Assembly: GCA_015680685.1 (NCBI GenBank)
Contig: MNCI01006052.1
Span: forward strand, 43,644-75,472
Direction of reading: 5' to 3'
Length of the DNA: 31,829 nt
From: Gnetum montanum
Lineage: Eukaryota > Streptophyta > Gnetopsida > Gnetales > Gnetaceae
Positions 1-11,332 of the stretch are shown here, one piece after another. The position numbers and the translations under genes are program-made. The stretch's first letter is position 1. Each line of letters opens with the position of its first letter. The notes beneath the pieces were generated by a model that was not told the origin of the DNA, did no database searches, and was given only the letters and a program-made list of their open reading frames with translations.

Positions 1-199
1 AAATACCAAAAAAATCATATACCTCAGACTTGCTTAACCATACACCGTGACACATACAAGCAAGCCTGGGAAGACAACGAATGATTAACCCCAAGTGTTT
101 CTTGTGGCGTTAAGGCATTTAGTCTATGGAGTTCAACCGGATCGTGCGTGCACGCTCGTATTTGTATGGTGGAGTGTAGGGGTACCTTGCCACTCATCA
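1..199 (+). mobile_element. 3' end of a plus-oriented LTR inserted in element A
   Basis: Read on the minus strand, this stretch matches the first ~200 bases of the family LTRs at 1175, 12125 and 18489 (TGATGAGTGGC start, then the gttcaac and ggttaatca blocks). On the plus strand it therefore ends in the LTR terminus CTCATCA at 199. What follows is not a PBS but gag sequence of element A in the opposite orientation. So this is the outer end of a 3' LTR, or a solo LTR, that inserted into A. The expected 5-bp target copy is CCTAT at 200-204; its partner lies outside the window. Confidence 0.85.
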
Positions 200-1033
200 C
201 CTATGATGTCTACGTTATTCCCTACTTTCCCTTCATTCATGCCCTTGTCCTCTCTCTCGACTCTCTCATCGAGGTCTCTCATTTTTCCTACCTCTATCCT
301 CACCGTTATGCTCATGATGGCTACGCCCAAATGTGAAAGGAGAGGGTGAGTGATGAGAAGAAGTAGAAGAAGAAGGAGAACCATCGCCATGAAGATGATT
401 CTTACCTTCTCTTCGGCTACTATGACCCCGATCGTGATGACAATCTAAGTGTCCATCCTTGTCATATGTTGTTGTTCCCTCTGTGAACAGTTGGCATTCA
501 CAGAGATAAGAACCAGTGTTATGTATCATTGAGCATAGGTTCTAATACCCTACCTCCTCACCATCGTTAGGAGGGGGAACATCATTTGATAGAGAACTTG
601 TTATAATGGGTTCATCATCTCCTATTTCACTCACGACGTGCAAGACCCCTTTACCCTTCAATAGTGTATGTTGGCTCTCCTGCCTTGAGTCCCTCATACG
701 TTGCACTGCTGTGGGATGATAATCCCTTATATTAAAATCTCCTGCAATGTATTCAGTGTATAATTCTGTCATGCCTATTTGTGCAAGAGCATGAAGAAGC
801 ATGCTAGGGACTGATCGATCTGGAGGTAACACTATGTTACCTTGCAAATCTCTTCATCGCAACTATTCGTCTTGATGGAGGATAAAGGTAAAGTCTAGTA
901 TGTACTCATCGGGATGAGTATATACCACTCGATATTATTGAGGAGTTGGCGAATTTCGGTTATGTGTTTTTGATTGCTGACTGTTTCTTGTATTATCCCT
1001 AGGCGGTGAATTGCTTTTCTTAGAAGAAGATAT
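200..1033 (-). pseudogene. gag: Element A: decayed N-terminal gag region
   Basis: This is the minus-strand start of gag from a Ty3/gypsy-type element, co-linear with the gag N-terminus of element B (17.5-18.35 kb). Two open stretches remain, at 542-847 and 266-529, separated by a stop at the GEEVGY boundary. Shared blocks with B include LQGNIVLPPDRSVPS, ALAQIGMTELY, RQESQHTLLKGKG and a Ser/His-rich tail (GDGSPSSSTSSHHSPSP). The predicted start codon, ATG in B, is ATA here (1031-1033). Several in-frame stops occur, for example near HPDEYI. The 3' part is cut off by the LTR end at 1-199. Gag would form the particle that packages the element RNA; this copy cannot encode it. Homology to B is read directly; the gag assignment rests on position after the PBS and on the Retrotrans_gag-like domain further along in B. 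Confidence 0.8.
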
Positions 1034-1155
1034 TGTTATTTATCGATGTGCTATTTTACCATATATAATTTTTCGTTTAATTAACCCTAAGGTTCGTTTA
1101 ATCTCCCAATGATGTGAGTGATTTCCTATGTTCTACTTAGCACACAAACACTTAG

Positions 1156-1173
1156 TCCCTGGCAACGGCGCCA
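1156..1173 (-). other. Element A primer binding site (tRNA-Asp type)
   Basis: On the minus strand this 18-mer is TGGCGCCGTTGCCAGGGA. It differs at one position from the PBS complementary to the 3' end of plant tRNA-Asp (TGGCGCCGTTGCCGGGGA), which is used by Athila-like Ty3/gypsy elements. One spacer base separates it from the LTR end CTCATCA. It fixes the element orientation as minus and identifies 1175-1971 as a 5' LTR. Confidence 0.93.
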
Positions 1174-1174
1174 A

Positions 1175-1971
1175 TGATGAGTGGCGAGGTATCCCAACAC
1201 TCAACCATACGAATACAAGCGTAGCACATGCAATCCGGTCAAACTCCGCATACTAAGTGCCTACATGCCTCATGGAACACTTAGGGTTAATCATTCGTTG
1301 TCTTCCCAGACTTACTTGTAGTTGTCATGATGTATGGTTAAGTAAGTCCAAGGTATATGATTTTTATGTCTTTTTATGTTTTATCTCCTATGCTAACAAG
1401 GTGAAGGGTTGAGAGACTAATTAACTAACTCTAACGAATGAACTAAGTCTAAATTAACCTAGCATCAGCATTCGTTCCCACTTACCGTCCACACCCTGAA
1501 CCAATGCAACCTTGGCTACCAAACGCTAATCGTTGCTGGGATCACCAAGCGTAACGCATGTGCTCGAAGTGGTCGTACTGAGGCACTTAACTAGGAGAGA
1601 AGGGTTAAGAGAGAATTAATAACTAATAAAGAAATTAAATAATAGATAATAAATAACAGTAAATAAAATCCTAATTAGCCTATTCTATGCACTGTAAGGT
1701 TTATCCAAGAATCTCGTCTTTATTGCCATACACAAACTTGTGTTCAGGTATAATGTCTGCTCGAATAAAGATCTGTTCACTCTGGAGTTCCTACTACGGG
1801 CACATGGAAATTAATCTATCTCTAGAGTGGAAAAACTGCTAGAGTTTCCCTACAGTCTAGGCCTAGAATGAGAAAACAAGGGATAGACGCCTTTTATTTA
1901 TAGATATGACGGCGCACAGCGATATCACATACATGATATCACAAGGGACAATGCAATATCACGTCCCATCA
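1175..1971 (-). mobile_element. Element A 5' LTR (797 bp)
   Basis: The plus-strand ends are TGATGAG and CCCATCA, giving TG...CA termini on either strand. The LTR is homologous along its length to the LTRs at 12125-13058 and 18489-19437. The minus-strand TATA box TATAAATA lies at 1895-1902. Three GATATC-like sites follow at 1921, 1935 and 1955, against six in the element B LTRs. About 130 bp present in the B LTRs near 18931-19050 is missing here. The genomic flank on the right begins ACATT (1972-1976), the expected target-site copy; the other copy is off the window. Confidence 0.92.
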
Positions 1972-2211
1972 ACATTGATGGCGCTCATAAGATTGGACGA
2001 AACGATGGGCGTCTCAAAATAATGTAGGCTAATAATATCTTGCAAGCAGGATCTTGATGAGCATCTCGAAATGATGTTCTTTTCCATCCATTTCTAATTT
2101 CATCATAATTTTGGATATCTAGCCATTCTTGATTATTCTACCACTCCAGAGTATCAATTTTTCTTAGAACTAATCATTGCACTAAAGTCACCATACATAT
2201 AGACTTTAGCA
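1972..2211. other. AT-rich spacer, no gene seen
   Basis: This is host flank to the right of element A. I see no coding, RNA or repeat structure beyond low-complexity AT-rich sequence. Confidence 0.6.
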
Positions 2212-2720
2212 TTAAATTAAAATTTTGTTACATCTCATCCTAAATATTGAAAAAAGGGTGTGTTTTTTTGTTTGTTGATAAACTTTTCTTTGCATCAAAT
2301 GTTGTATCTTGTGGGTGAAAGTAATAAAAAGCAAGGAATATAGTGCATTTTCTTTAAATAATCTCCAACAAATATATTGTTTATATTCATCAATATTTTT
2401 CACCTTCATTACCATTTGAAGCCTTTTTTTTTTGAGAATACAATATAATCCTCCCGATGGTCTTCCTTGTTTGTCAAATATAACACTTACTGCCTTTATT
2501 CTACTAAAATCAGGCAACTCAAAATTTTCAGATTTTTTTTTTCTCAAGATTTAACCACTTTAAAAATGTCAAGATTCTTAAAAAACCCAATATTATGTAG
2601 TGCAATCATTTTAGTGGCAATTCCACCATCTATATTTACAAATTCATAGTGCAAAGTGTTTAGATATTTTTTTATAGAATCCCATATCTTTGATTACTAC
2701 AATGTACTTGGTATTTAGAA
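2212..2720 (-). pseudogene. Decayed coding-like stretch, family unknown
   Basis: A 111-residue minus-strand frame (2212-2547) contains ENFELPDFSRIKAV and SVIFDKQGRPSGGLY, a non-repetitive composition unlike the surrounding AT-rich spacer. Upstream on the same strand, across an A-run at about 2532-2541 and in another frame, a protein-like stretch continues (YEFVNIDGGIATKM, then ALHNIGFFKNLDIF). Before that, after a stop, comes IVVIKDMGFYKKISKHFAL. The stretches are compatible with one coding region broken by a frameshift in the homopolymer and at least two stops. I do not recognise the family. An old transposon gene or a host pseudogene are both possible, and chance openness cannot be excluded. 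Confidence 0.3.
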
Positions 2721-3296
2721 AAGATACATTACCCTTTGCTTGTGTTGCTTTTACCTTTTTCTATTTTTTTATTTTCTATGCAAACTCTTCTTTTGTGAGA
2801 TCCTCATTTATCTATTTTTTTTCTCTTTTAAAGTTTTTGCAATTGTGCTAAACTTTTCTCCAAGTAGTTGAATCACTAAATTTCATAACTTTTGAATCCT
2901 ATGCGATAAACATCCAAGATTGTATCAACCAAGCTGGAGAGGTGCATTATATATCACCTTTTGCTTTGCAGTTATGATGTTCATGGTACAAATGAGATTT
3001 TAAAAATCACTATTATGTTGATCCATCACTATTTTTTGTTATTTTATTAGCATCTTTTCCTTCTTTGGTATTCCTTTTTGTTCTTGGATCCATTTTGAGA
3101 TCATTTCTTGATTTTGAATAAACGTTTCCTATCTATCTTCAATGGCTTTTTGGTTTTCAAATAAGCCTTTTAGTTGAATGGAAATCTCTTATAGTTTAGA
3201 CTTAGTAATTGGTATCATATCTTTGATGAAGTCAAGTAGCAAAATTCACTTTGCTAACCCTCGATGAAGAAACAAAATCCTCATTAGAAAACTTTA

Positions 3297-3416
3297 CTTG
3301 GAAAGTCCTTTGCAAAAGCCTTGGAAAATTCTCTACTTTTGGAAAACCTCTACAAAGGATTAGAATACCTTTTGCAAAGCTTTAGATCCTCTGCAAAACC
3401 TTGGAAAACCCTCTCA
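3297..3416. repeat. Degenerate short tandem repeats (TTGGAAAAcCTCT/GCAAA type)
   Basis: The words TTGCAAA, TTGGAAAA and CTCTRCAAA recur four to five times in about 120 bases in the same order and strand, with irregular spacing. It resembles a decayed minisatellite. Confidence 0.5.
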
Positions 3417-4079
3417 CTCCTCACTCTCTTCTTAGAAGCTTACAAATCCAAGTAAGTAAACCAAGTGTGTGTTGGCCTACCTCTTTTTTGGTTCCCCTCA
3501 ACTTCAGTAAAGTGGCCTCTTCTAACATGCCTATTCTCTTGTTTTCTTAGAACATGACTAAACCATTTAAGATAAATTTCCTTAATATTCTCATCTATTA
3601 GTGCTACTCCCTAATATCTCCTAATAAAAGAGTTGATTCAATCTTTCATAGTGACATTCAACATTCACCTTAGCATACACATCTATGCGACATGCATACA
3701 TTGAGATTGATGCTTTTTGATAGGCCAACATTCTACACCACAAAAGATCATATGTCTAATAGTAGTTATGTAGAACTTACCTTTCAACACAATAGGGAAG
3801 TTTAATTTGATGCCTTACTAATAATATTGTTGTTTGCATTATAAGAATTCAAGTTAGCATTTTAGCACTTCCATTGCTCATCTCATAAAATATTCCTATT
3901 AGCTTCAACCATTATTATTATATAAGTGGCTATCATATAATATTATTGATGAAGGCTAATCAAATTGTGTGTAGAACATCAACATGTATGTATACATACA
4001 CATTTAATGAAATGATGATTTATTAAATAAATGGATACAAAGAGATGCAACATTTCAAGAGAGTTGTGTCCCACTTTTA

Positions 4080-4620
4080 CATGATATATAAGGAGAGATC
4101 ATAATCCATGAAGAAGCATGAATCATGAAGCATATATGTGAAAAATGACAATAAGAAAGTTCCATTTGTAATGGGGAAAGGATGAGGTCTAAAGAAAAAA
4201 GATGAAGGATGAGATATAAAGTGTTTAGTGGTGAAGGATGAGGTTTAAAGAATAGAAATGAACGAGGGGATTTGAAGTATAGAGGTGATAAGAATTAAGA
4301 TGATAGCTAATGGATTATGGGATATGTCATGCAAAAAAGAAAAAAGAAAAAGAAAAAATAATGTAACAAAGAAGTGCACATATATGTATGAAGAAAGAAT
4401 CTAGAGAAACTCATAAGAGAAAAATCTTGAACCAAGAAAAGAAGCTCTTGAAGATGAATGAAAAGAAACCAAGTTAATGTGATTGATAATCTTGAAGAGT
4501 TGGTTAGAAAAAGATCAATTTGTAAAGAAATATATGAAAGAATATTAATCCATAAGGAGCATGGATGATAGAAGAACAACCTGTGTAGAGAAGATAGAAA
4601 TAGAGATGAATTTTCTTGTC
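4080..4620. repeat. Purine-rich tract with GAAGGATGAGRT repeats
   Basis: The plus strand is strongly purine-rich over about 500 bases. The word GGATGAGRT followed by TAAAG recurs at about 4180, 4208 and 4230, and there is a nearly pure A/G run at about 4334-4358. The 90-residue minus-strand frame here is the pyrimidine-rich complement and not a gene. Confidence 0.5.
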
Positions 4621-4972
4621 TCTTGCATAGTCACAACAAATCCACAACTTTCATTTTCCAAAGGCCATAGAAATTTCCATTGAAATTTTGAACAAGAGCG
4701 ATATTTGAATCATAACTCCCACACAAGTAGGAAACTCTGAAAAAGGAAATTAAAAAATCAATACGAATCCAAAGAAACATCTTAAAATTTACCTACCCAC
4801 TTGCTTTTCTATTACTACAAGCAACACCATTACAACTTGGAATTCCTACTGCTTCCACTTTAGGATGTTCATAGATTTTGTTTTCTATAAAACTACACCT
4901 TTGTACCATTGAGTCTTGTTCCACCTTGCACAAAAGAACCTGCTACAAAGAAAACCAGCAAGTTTACAACCT

Positions 4973-5393
4973 CTCTTTAATACCATTATGTTGGATAAAA
5001 ATAGTAGAGTGGAGTAGATGCACTAGAAAAATGTTTGTGTGTAAGAGAAAACTCAAAATAAACACTACACTAGTGATACATTTTGAAGATAATGAACAAC
5101 TTGCAAAGTTGAAATCAAACTAGAACAACAAAAGAAAAATGGATAATAAGGAACAAAAGATTTATAAGGTAAAACCCTTCATGAACAAAGTAGAAATCTC
5201 TGTAGGAGAAGTGCAACTCTTATTGTTCAATTGATCCAAACAAGGTGTTCATATACAATGACCAAGGGACATGGCCTTTAAATTAGTAAAACAATGTTAC
5301 AAACTCTAATTTAGAAACATTTGGAAGTTTTCATTCTTGAAGGATTACAACAATGTAGAACATTATAAAGAATCTGTTATTGATTAAAACCAC
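4973..5393 (-). mobile_element. Possible relic LTR with degenerate initiator-Met PBS
   Basis: On the minus strand, TGGTATTAAAGA at 4974-4985 matches the initiator-tRNA-Met PBS TGGTATCAGAGC at 9 of 12 positions. Three bases separate it from TGTTGG at 4989, which on the minus strand would be an LTR end CCAACA. If real, the LTR runs rightward and is cut by the element inserted at 5400. No second LTR or coding region supports this, so it is tentative. Confidence 0.2.
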
Positions 5394-5399
5394 ACCCCA

Positions 5400-5976
5400 T
5401 GTAACAACGTTGCCCCAACATTGTCTGGCACCCCAAGGAATTCACTAAGATCCAATGGATCTGGGGCAGAAGACCTAGGGAATATGCCTCAAGTGAGCAA
5501 GAAACTCTCGAGTGAGTGCAAGCAGAATCATAGCTTTTTAACATATATGACATGCACCTCACAGAGGGTAACCAACTCCAACATGAGGACCATGCAAACA
5601 AGCACATAAACAACCTTGTAGACAACATCAGTGGGAGGGGAAACGATGCACCTACAAGGGAAGGTGCCTCACCCCTAGATCCCACCATAATTTGGTACAA
5701 GGTGTGGCCTAGCACTGTACCAAAACTATCCAATCTTGGCTGCCTACATATCTATGACTATCGTAGAATCAAGGCCAAGTAGTTCTCCATGGTGAGCGGG
5801 AAATGAAGAGGACTTAGAAGAGAGTTACAACAAGAGAGTGTCCTGTTGCTAGCTTGGTACCACCAAGGTGCGTTTTCTAATACTTGAGAGTCACCCGAGG
5901 GTGCCTCAAAGTGTTCCATGGCCCCCAAACCATGGGGAGAGCCTAGGAGAACCACCACCCTGGGACATCTCTCACA
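5400..5976 (-). repeat. 3' LTR of the iMet-PBS element
   Basis: It begins TGTAACAACGTTGCCCC and ends GACATCTCTCACA on the plus strand, like the copy at 11333-11902 throughout. It lies beside the PPT, so it is the 3' LTR on the minus strand. Confidence 0.9.
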
Positions 5977-5990
5977 ATCCTCCCTTGCAA
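5977..5990 (-). other. Polypurine tract of the iMet-PBS element
   Basis: On the minus strand the sequence just before the LTR start TGTGAGAG is TTGCAAGGGAGGAT, a typical plus-strand priming site for LTR elements. Confidence 0.75.
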
Positions 5991-8900
5991 AAAGAAGCGA
6001 CATCCTCGGATCAGAGCCTAGGATAGCTTCGAGAGTACACTTCTGTATGGGTTTGAAACTCCATCAACTTTGGGGATTCATCAACTCCTCTGATGCCATG
6101 CTTAAAGGAAGATACCAACCCCAACACCTGATACGTCTTTCCAGCCAATGCCTTGCATGAAATGCAAGGGCAATTGGAGGAAGCCCAAAGACTTCCCTAC
6201 TCTATAACAAGTAGGAGTAGTCCAACCCAAAGGACCAACATCTCTAAGGCATCCCCTAGATCCATCCCTTCTAGGGTCTAGAGACATATCTTCTTGAGTA
6301 AACCCATACTTATGCAAGAAGAAAGCTCCTCTTCCACAAGTCCCGCCGAGTTCCTTTGTGAATGACATCTCAGCACCCATTGATTTTTTTTAATCATCGA
6401 TTTTGAGGGCTCACCAAGGCCACTACCCATGGTGAGGCACTTGGGAACATCAAACTGAGAGGGAGGACATGCTCCGAAAGAGCCATGTCTCTGCAAGCAA
6501 CTCATGCTTGGCAAAACTCCATGTTTTGCTACTCACATCTAGACCCATGGGGTCTCACCAGTGCAACCATTTAAGCACTAATTCCACGTGCATCAATACC
6601 ATGCACATTTTTTTCTCTCATCATGTCTGTTCAAGCTGGTATGAAGGGAGTCAAGCATGTTCTCCCTTCCAAAAAAGGTACAAGGACAAATCTTTTGAGC
6701 TTGACCTTGCCATCCGTAGACACCAGCATCACATACCTCAATTCACCATCCAACAACAATCCATAGCCACAACGAGAGAGAAGATCCAAAAATCTATTTG
6801 GAAACTTCTCCAAGAGGCTATCATACAACAAGCCCAAACTATCATCAACACCTCTTATGATTGTCCAACATCAAGAATGCCTACTTGAATGTTAGAACAA
6901 GTGGAGTATCTATCGGGCAGCCAACCCCATGACAATCCTCCATACACACGTCTCAGGTCAACCATAAGCACATCATCAAATGCAACCATAATATCCCATT
7001 CATGGAGAAGGATCAACTGCACTTGCAACATATAAGCTATCCTTCCCACTCCAAGTTATGGGACAAGCACCATTTTCTGAACACTAGGTCTAGGAAAGAA
7101 TATAGTGTCACCTCTGAGAGCAACCAGATCATGAATTCTCCAAGGAATATCTAGGTTCCCAAAATTTGATTTTCCCCACTATATCAAGAATAACTGCCCA
7201 TCCCATGATCAACACCTTTCATTATATTTTTGCACTTGTAGGAAGGATCCTCTTTGGGAAGTTTCTTTCATAGGTACGTATAGCAACCTAGCTACACCTT
7301 ACCAATAATACATGCTCAAGTAGTCAATATAGCCAATAGAACCATATTGTCGAACTGTTACCAGCTGAGGGAAGACATGGGTTTACAAGTCTTACCCAAA
7401 TTTAATTTCACCTTAAGAACAACTCGAAACACCAAGCAGTTCATCCCTTTGAAATTTTATCAAAGAGGGATTTCTATTTCATCTTAGGAGATCTGGGTTT
7501 TTTTTTCATACATACCATTCAAGCTTGTTTACATCAATTTGTGGTGGACAAGGCTGCACCACTACCTATTATCATTCAACCCAAACGATAGACACAAGTC
7601 AACAACAACATTTTTCCCATAGGAGGATTGGGTCCTCAAGATAGTTTTACATGGAATGGGCTTCACCAACATCAGTTACAACTCAAAACACTACATGATT
7701 CATCCCCGAAGGGTTTACAATAAGGGTGGTCTACTAGAGAACCCTAATAAGGAAGTTCCTCTGAAGCCCCGAAAAGCTTAAGTGAGTACATAAGATCATG
7801 CCTTGCTTACAAGAAGGAACATCAACAATGCGGCCTCACAAAGGAGGTTCCCTGAATTTCACCTTAGTAACAACATTCTGTCTCTAAAAATAAACCCCAA
7901 GAGTTCACGAACATGGGGCAACTACTAGGAACAAGTCCCAAACATCAACTGCTTCTAGGTCCCAAATGGGAGACAACCGTCTCAATACCACCTACCATAT
8001 TATTTCAGGAATTGAAGAGGGCATCCATCAGAATGAAGAATGATCCCTCATAGAATTTAAGATTCCCCAAGTAATATCATGCTCAACTCTGCTATCCCAC
8101 CAGGAAGGTGAGAACACCAACATGAATTAACATTACACTAGGTACATGGGACAATACATTAGGAAGGGACAATGTGATACATCAGTGTACATAAGGGATA
8201 GAGTACATGGGAAAATTTGGCAAGACACCATAGCCGATTAGGCATAATGAGTCCCCTATCATGGAATCACGCCATCAATCATGAAAGCACCAATAAGTCC
8301 CAAGCCATGAGTGTGCACCATAGCCCTCATAAGCACCAAAAGCAATCGGTCACGAAAGCGCACCCACATGCATAATCATTAGAAGCCCCCAATCATGAGA
8401 GCATCAACTCAAGTGTTTTGAGCACATTCAAGCCAAAGGCCACCAAGAGAAGTCACAATTTATGTATTTGTAAAATCATTTATTCAAGGATGGACCACCA
8501 TCCCAATGTTTGCACAACTGCTCCACGATCGCATCCAACATGGAAGAGCGAGTCTAGGTGGCAATACCTAGAACTAAACTCTACTCCACAGCTAGACATC
8601 GTAACATCACATTAATTTGAATTTTAATGTGCCATTGTAATTTACATAGCCATAGTGAACCACCCACTATCAAGATCAAGCACATCGAACCAATTTTTTT
8701 GTAGTTCAAGCTACATACCACTATCAATCAACTATGGACAAGATCTTTGCCAATCCAAGAACACAAGAGAAAGTGTTCCTAAGATTTGTCCTGTCTCAAG
8801 GATGTTCACCAAAGCACACACCATCCAAGCATGCCAACATCACCAAGAACACATGGCACCAGTTCAAGAGAACAATGGTCAAGGACATGCCCTGGTTCAT

Positions 8901-11318
8901 TGGTTACAACACTGTATTGCCAGTAAAGAATTTTCCATGAGGTTTTCAGTAGAATTATACATCAAGGCACAAAGGCCGTTTACAACATATAGCAAGGGAA
9001 CTTCAAAACAAGCACCAAGAAAAACACCATACATCAAGCTTGGCCTTGTCATAGGGTGTGGCATAGGCCTACAACGAGAAAACAACTGAGTCACATTAGG
9101 TAATACATCTAGCACTTTTGAGTGCATACAGTCAAATTGAGAATATCACAAGGATACATTTCACACACTCGAGGATATAAATACATTTTAATGAGAACAT
9201 ACATGGTATTTGGGAATTCTACCCAAGCTTAGAAGGCTATAGGATGAACTACCTAAGCCCATCCTAGGCTAAAGGATTTAGATCACCAAGAGCATACCAT
9301 GAAAGAACCATGCTATTCTGAGAAAAACCTATCTCTGTCATGAAGCATAAATGATCATCTCACTGCACCATTGTCTCAAAATGTACATGATCAACTATCA
9401 CACTAAACCCATTGCTTGACTACCATTGAACAAAAACGATTCGGGATACAAAAGCAATGATCGAATATCAAAGCACACCAACTGAGTATCCACCACCTGC
9501 CATAGTGGAACATCAATGCATTGGCCACTCCTGGGCCATCAGTATCTGGCATGGCCAAGGATACCATTTCATGCCATTTTCTAGCCCAATATCTGTAGGG
9601 TCTAGGACACCATCCTATATTAGTGCTCACCTAGCATGGAGAGGCAAATAAATCATAATGTTCTTGCTGATTCATCATAGCTAAGGTACTGATAAATCCA
9701 CAACCCAATGTTGGGATTCTGAGACCAATAATCAATTCATGAAGGTCTCAAGAGCACATATCTTCCCCATAGACATAGTGCTCACAGAATCAATTGAGTT
9801 TACCACTGGTTGCATCTTTATACCTTTGTTGCTTGCAAACACTGAGACAAAAGCTTAGAAACATATAAGTTAGCAAGAACACAATCACCACATTAGCCTC
9901 ATACACAACCATCAAGCATGATCATATAACAAAGTAATATCACTCTTACACATCATAAAAAGCAAGACCTCAGTGACATGCATAGAGAGCAATCATGCAA
10001 AACATTGATGGGTCAATTAGATATACTCAACAAATGATTTCATCATGAGGCACACCCAGAGAGAGCTAGCACACTCTTAGAATTCCAAGATTCATATACA
10101 ACAATCATTCCTAGCCACTAACATCAGTTTCAACCAGGATCAAAATATGAATACAATCATAAAAGGCATGGGCAATAGAGACTCATCATCTCAACTCAAA
10201 AATAAGGTGGAAGACCGAGGTCTATCCAACAACATGTCTGCATAAAACCAATTCTCACAACAATGAGCAACATCATGGGGGATGCGTCCACAAGAAAGAC
10301 TCATCAAAAGAGGTGCGGTCTCAACAAGAACCTACAATAGGATGACCCACACCAATAGTCTTTGAATCAAAGTGACCAAGGAATGTCACCAATCAAAAAT
10401 GTGATGCTGCAAAACTAAGGGTAATACAACCAGCGCAAACAAGGGAGCACAACCCACAAAGACCAACAATAAGGGAAATCATGCCTCACGCATAAGAAGT
10501 TGTCAAATTTGGCTCTGAGATGGCACAAATAGCCTCAAAATGCATCCTTAATGTTCCCAACAATAAGTCATCATACCGCATAGAACACCAAGCCTTGCAT
10601 TACGAATGATAGACATGAAGAATATAACACACATAGAATTTGAAAGCGCAACCAAGAAGACACACATACACACATAGAAAAACATACAATCGCAAACACG
10701 AGCGTACAAATTCTATTGGCAACGGTCTTAATCTGCCCAGAACAAGGCCCACCAAGAGCACATGTCCGAAGGCCCTCCAACCTGAGGTACCTGGGAACCA
10801 TCTTGTCCCAATTTGTATTTTTCCATACTCACTGTATCTAGGGTGAGTGGGAGTCCAAGGATATTCTATCCTGCACAATTCAAAAAATTCCATCTTCAAA
10901 CATGTCATCTGGGTGGAAATCGAAGTGGAGACTCAGTCCAATTCATCCCAGATGAATCACTGGAGACCAGATATGAGAGCTCCTTGAGCAACAAAATTCT
11001 TGAGTTGTTAATAGAGCTCCTCTCTACCATTTTACATATAATCACAATTAGTCCAACCACAAGTAAAAAAGTGGAGGACATCACCACAACGTAATCATTT
11101 AAATCCTCAAGGAGAGCAACATACATCAGTTGCTCACAATTTAACATTTGTCCCCTCATGAAGAGCATAGAACATTGGCATAAGGCAACTTTTCAAAGAA
11201 TACATAAGGATATGATCCTAGATCACCTAGGCATAAATTCGAAGGGACCATTAATCGAACAACCTCAATGGAGTAACAACCAAAGAGCACATGCATATCA
11301 TAACACAATTTCAAAAAT
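5991..11318 (-). other. Interior of the iMet-PBS element, no recognisable coding domain
   Basis: About 5.3 kb lies between PPT and PBS. I looked on the minus strand for copia hallmarks (a YVDD-type RT box, the DTG protease site, HHCC integrase) and found none. Frames such as 6102-6380, 6278-6514, 9403-9630, 10600-10908 and 10905-11168 are short, overlap each other and resemble nothing I know. The base composition is less AT-rich than the host spacer, consistent with a once-distinct interior that is non-coding or decayed beyond reading by eye. Confidence 0.6.
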
Positions 11319-11330
11319 GCTCTAATACCA
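11319..11330 (-). other. Primer binding site (initiator tRNA-Met)
   Basis: On the minus strand it reads TGGTATTAGAGC, one mismatch from the consensus TGGTATCAGAGC complementary to the initiator tRNA-Met 3' end. Two bases separate it from the LTR end GTTACA. Confidence 0.9.
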
Positions 11331-11332
11331 TC

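Larger units (their letters stand above)
2721..5393. other. AT-rich spacer with small repeats, no intact gene
   Basis: I see no convincing gene here. Minus-strand remnants of coding-like sequence occur around 2850-3240 (for example NQEMISKWIQEQKG) but are broken by many stops. The rest is AT-rich, with a short repeat cluster at 3297-3416, a purine-rich plus strand at 4080-4620 and a possible old LTR edge at 4989. Confidence 0.5.

Noticed and set aside
4307-4579. 90-residue minus frame rich in Phe and Leu
   Set aside because: It is the complement of a purine-rich tract; composition explains the openness.
10571-10908. Overlapping minus frames of 76 and 102 residues
   Set aside because: Two frames are open over the same DNA, with no motif and Cys/Val-rich low-complexity composition. 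It is probably non-coding interior of the 5.4-kb element.
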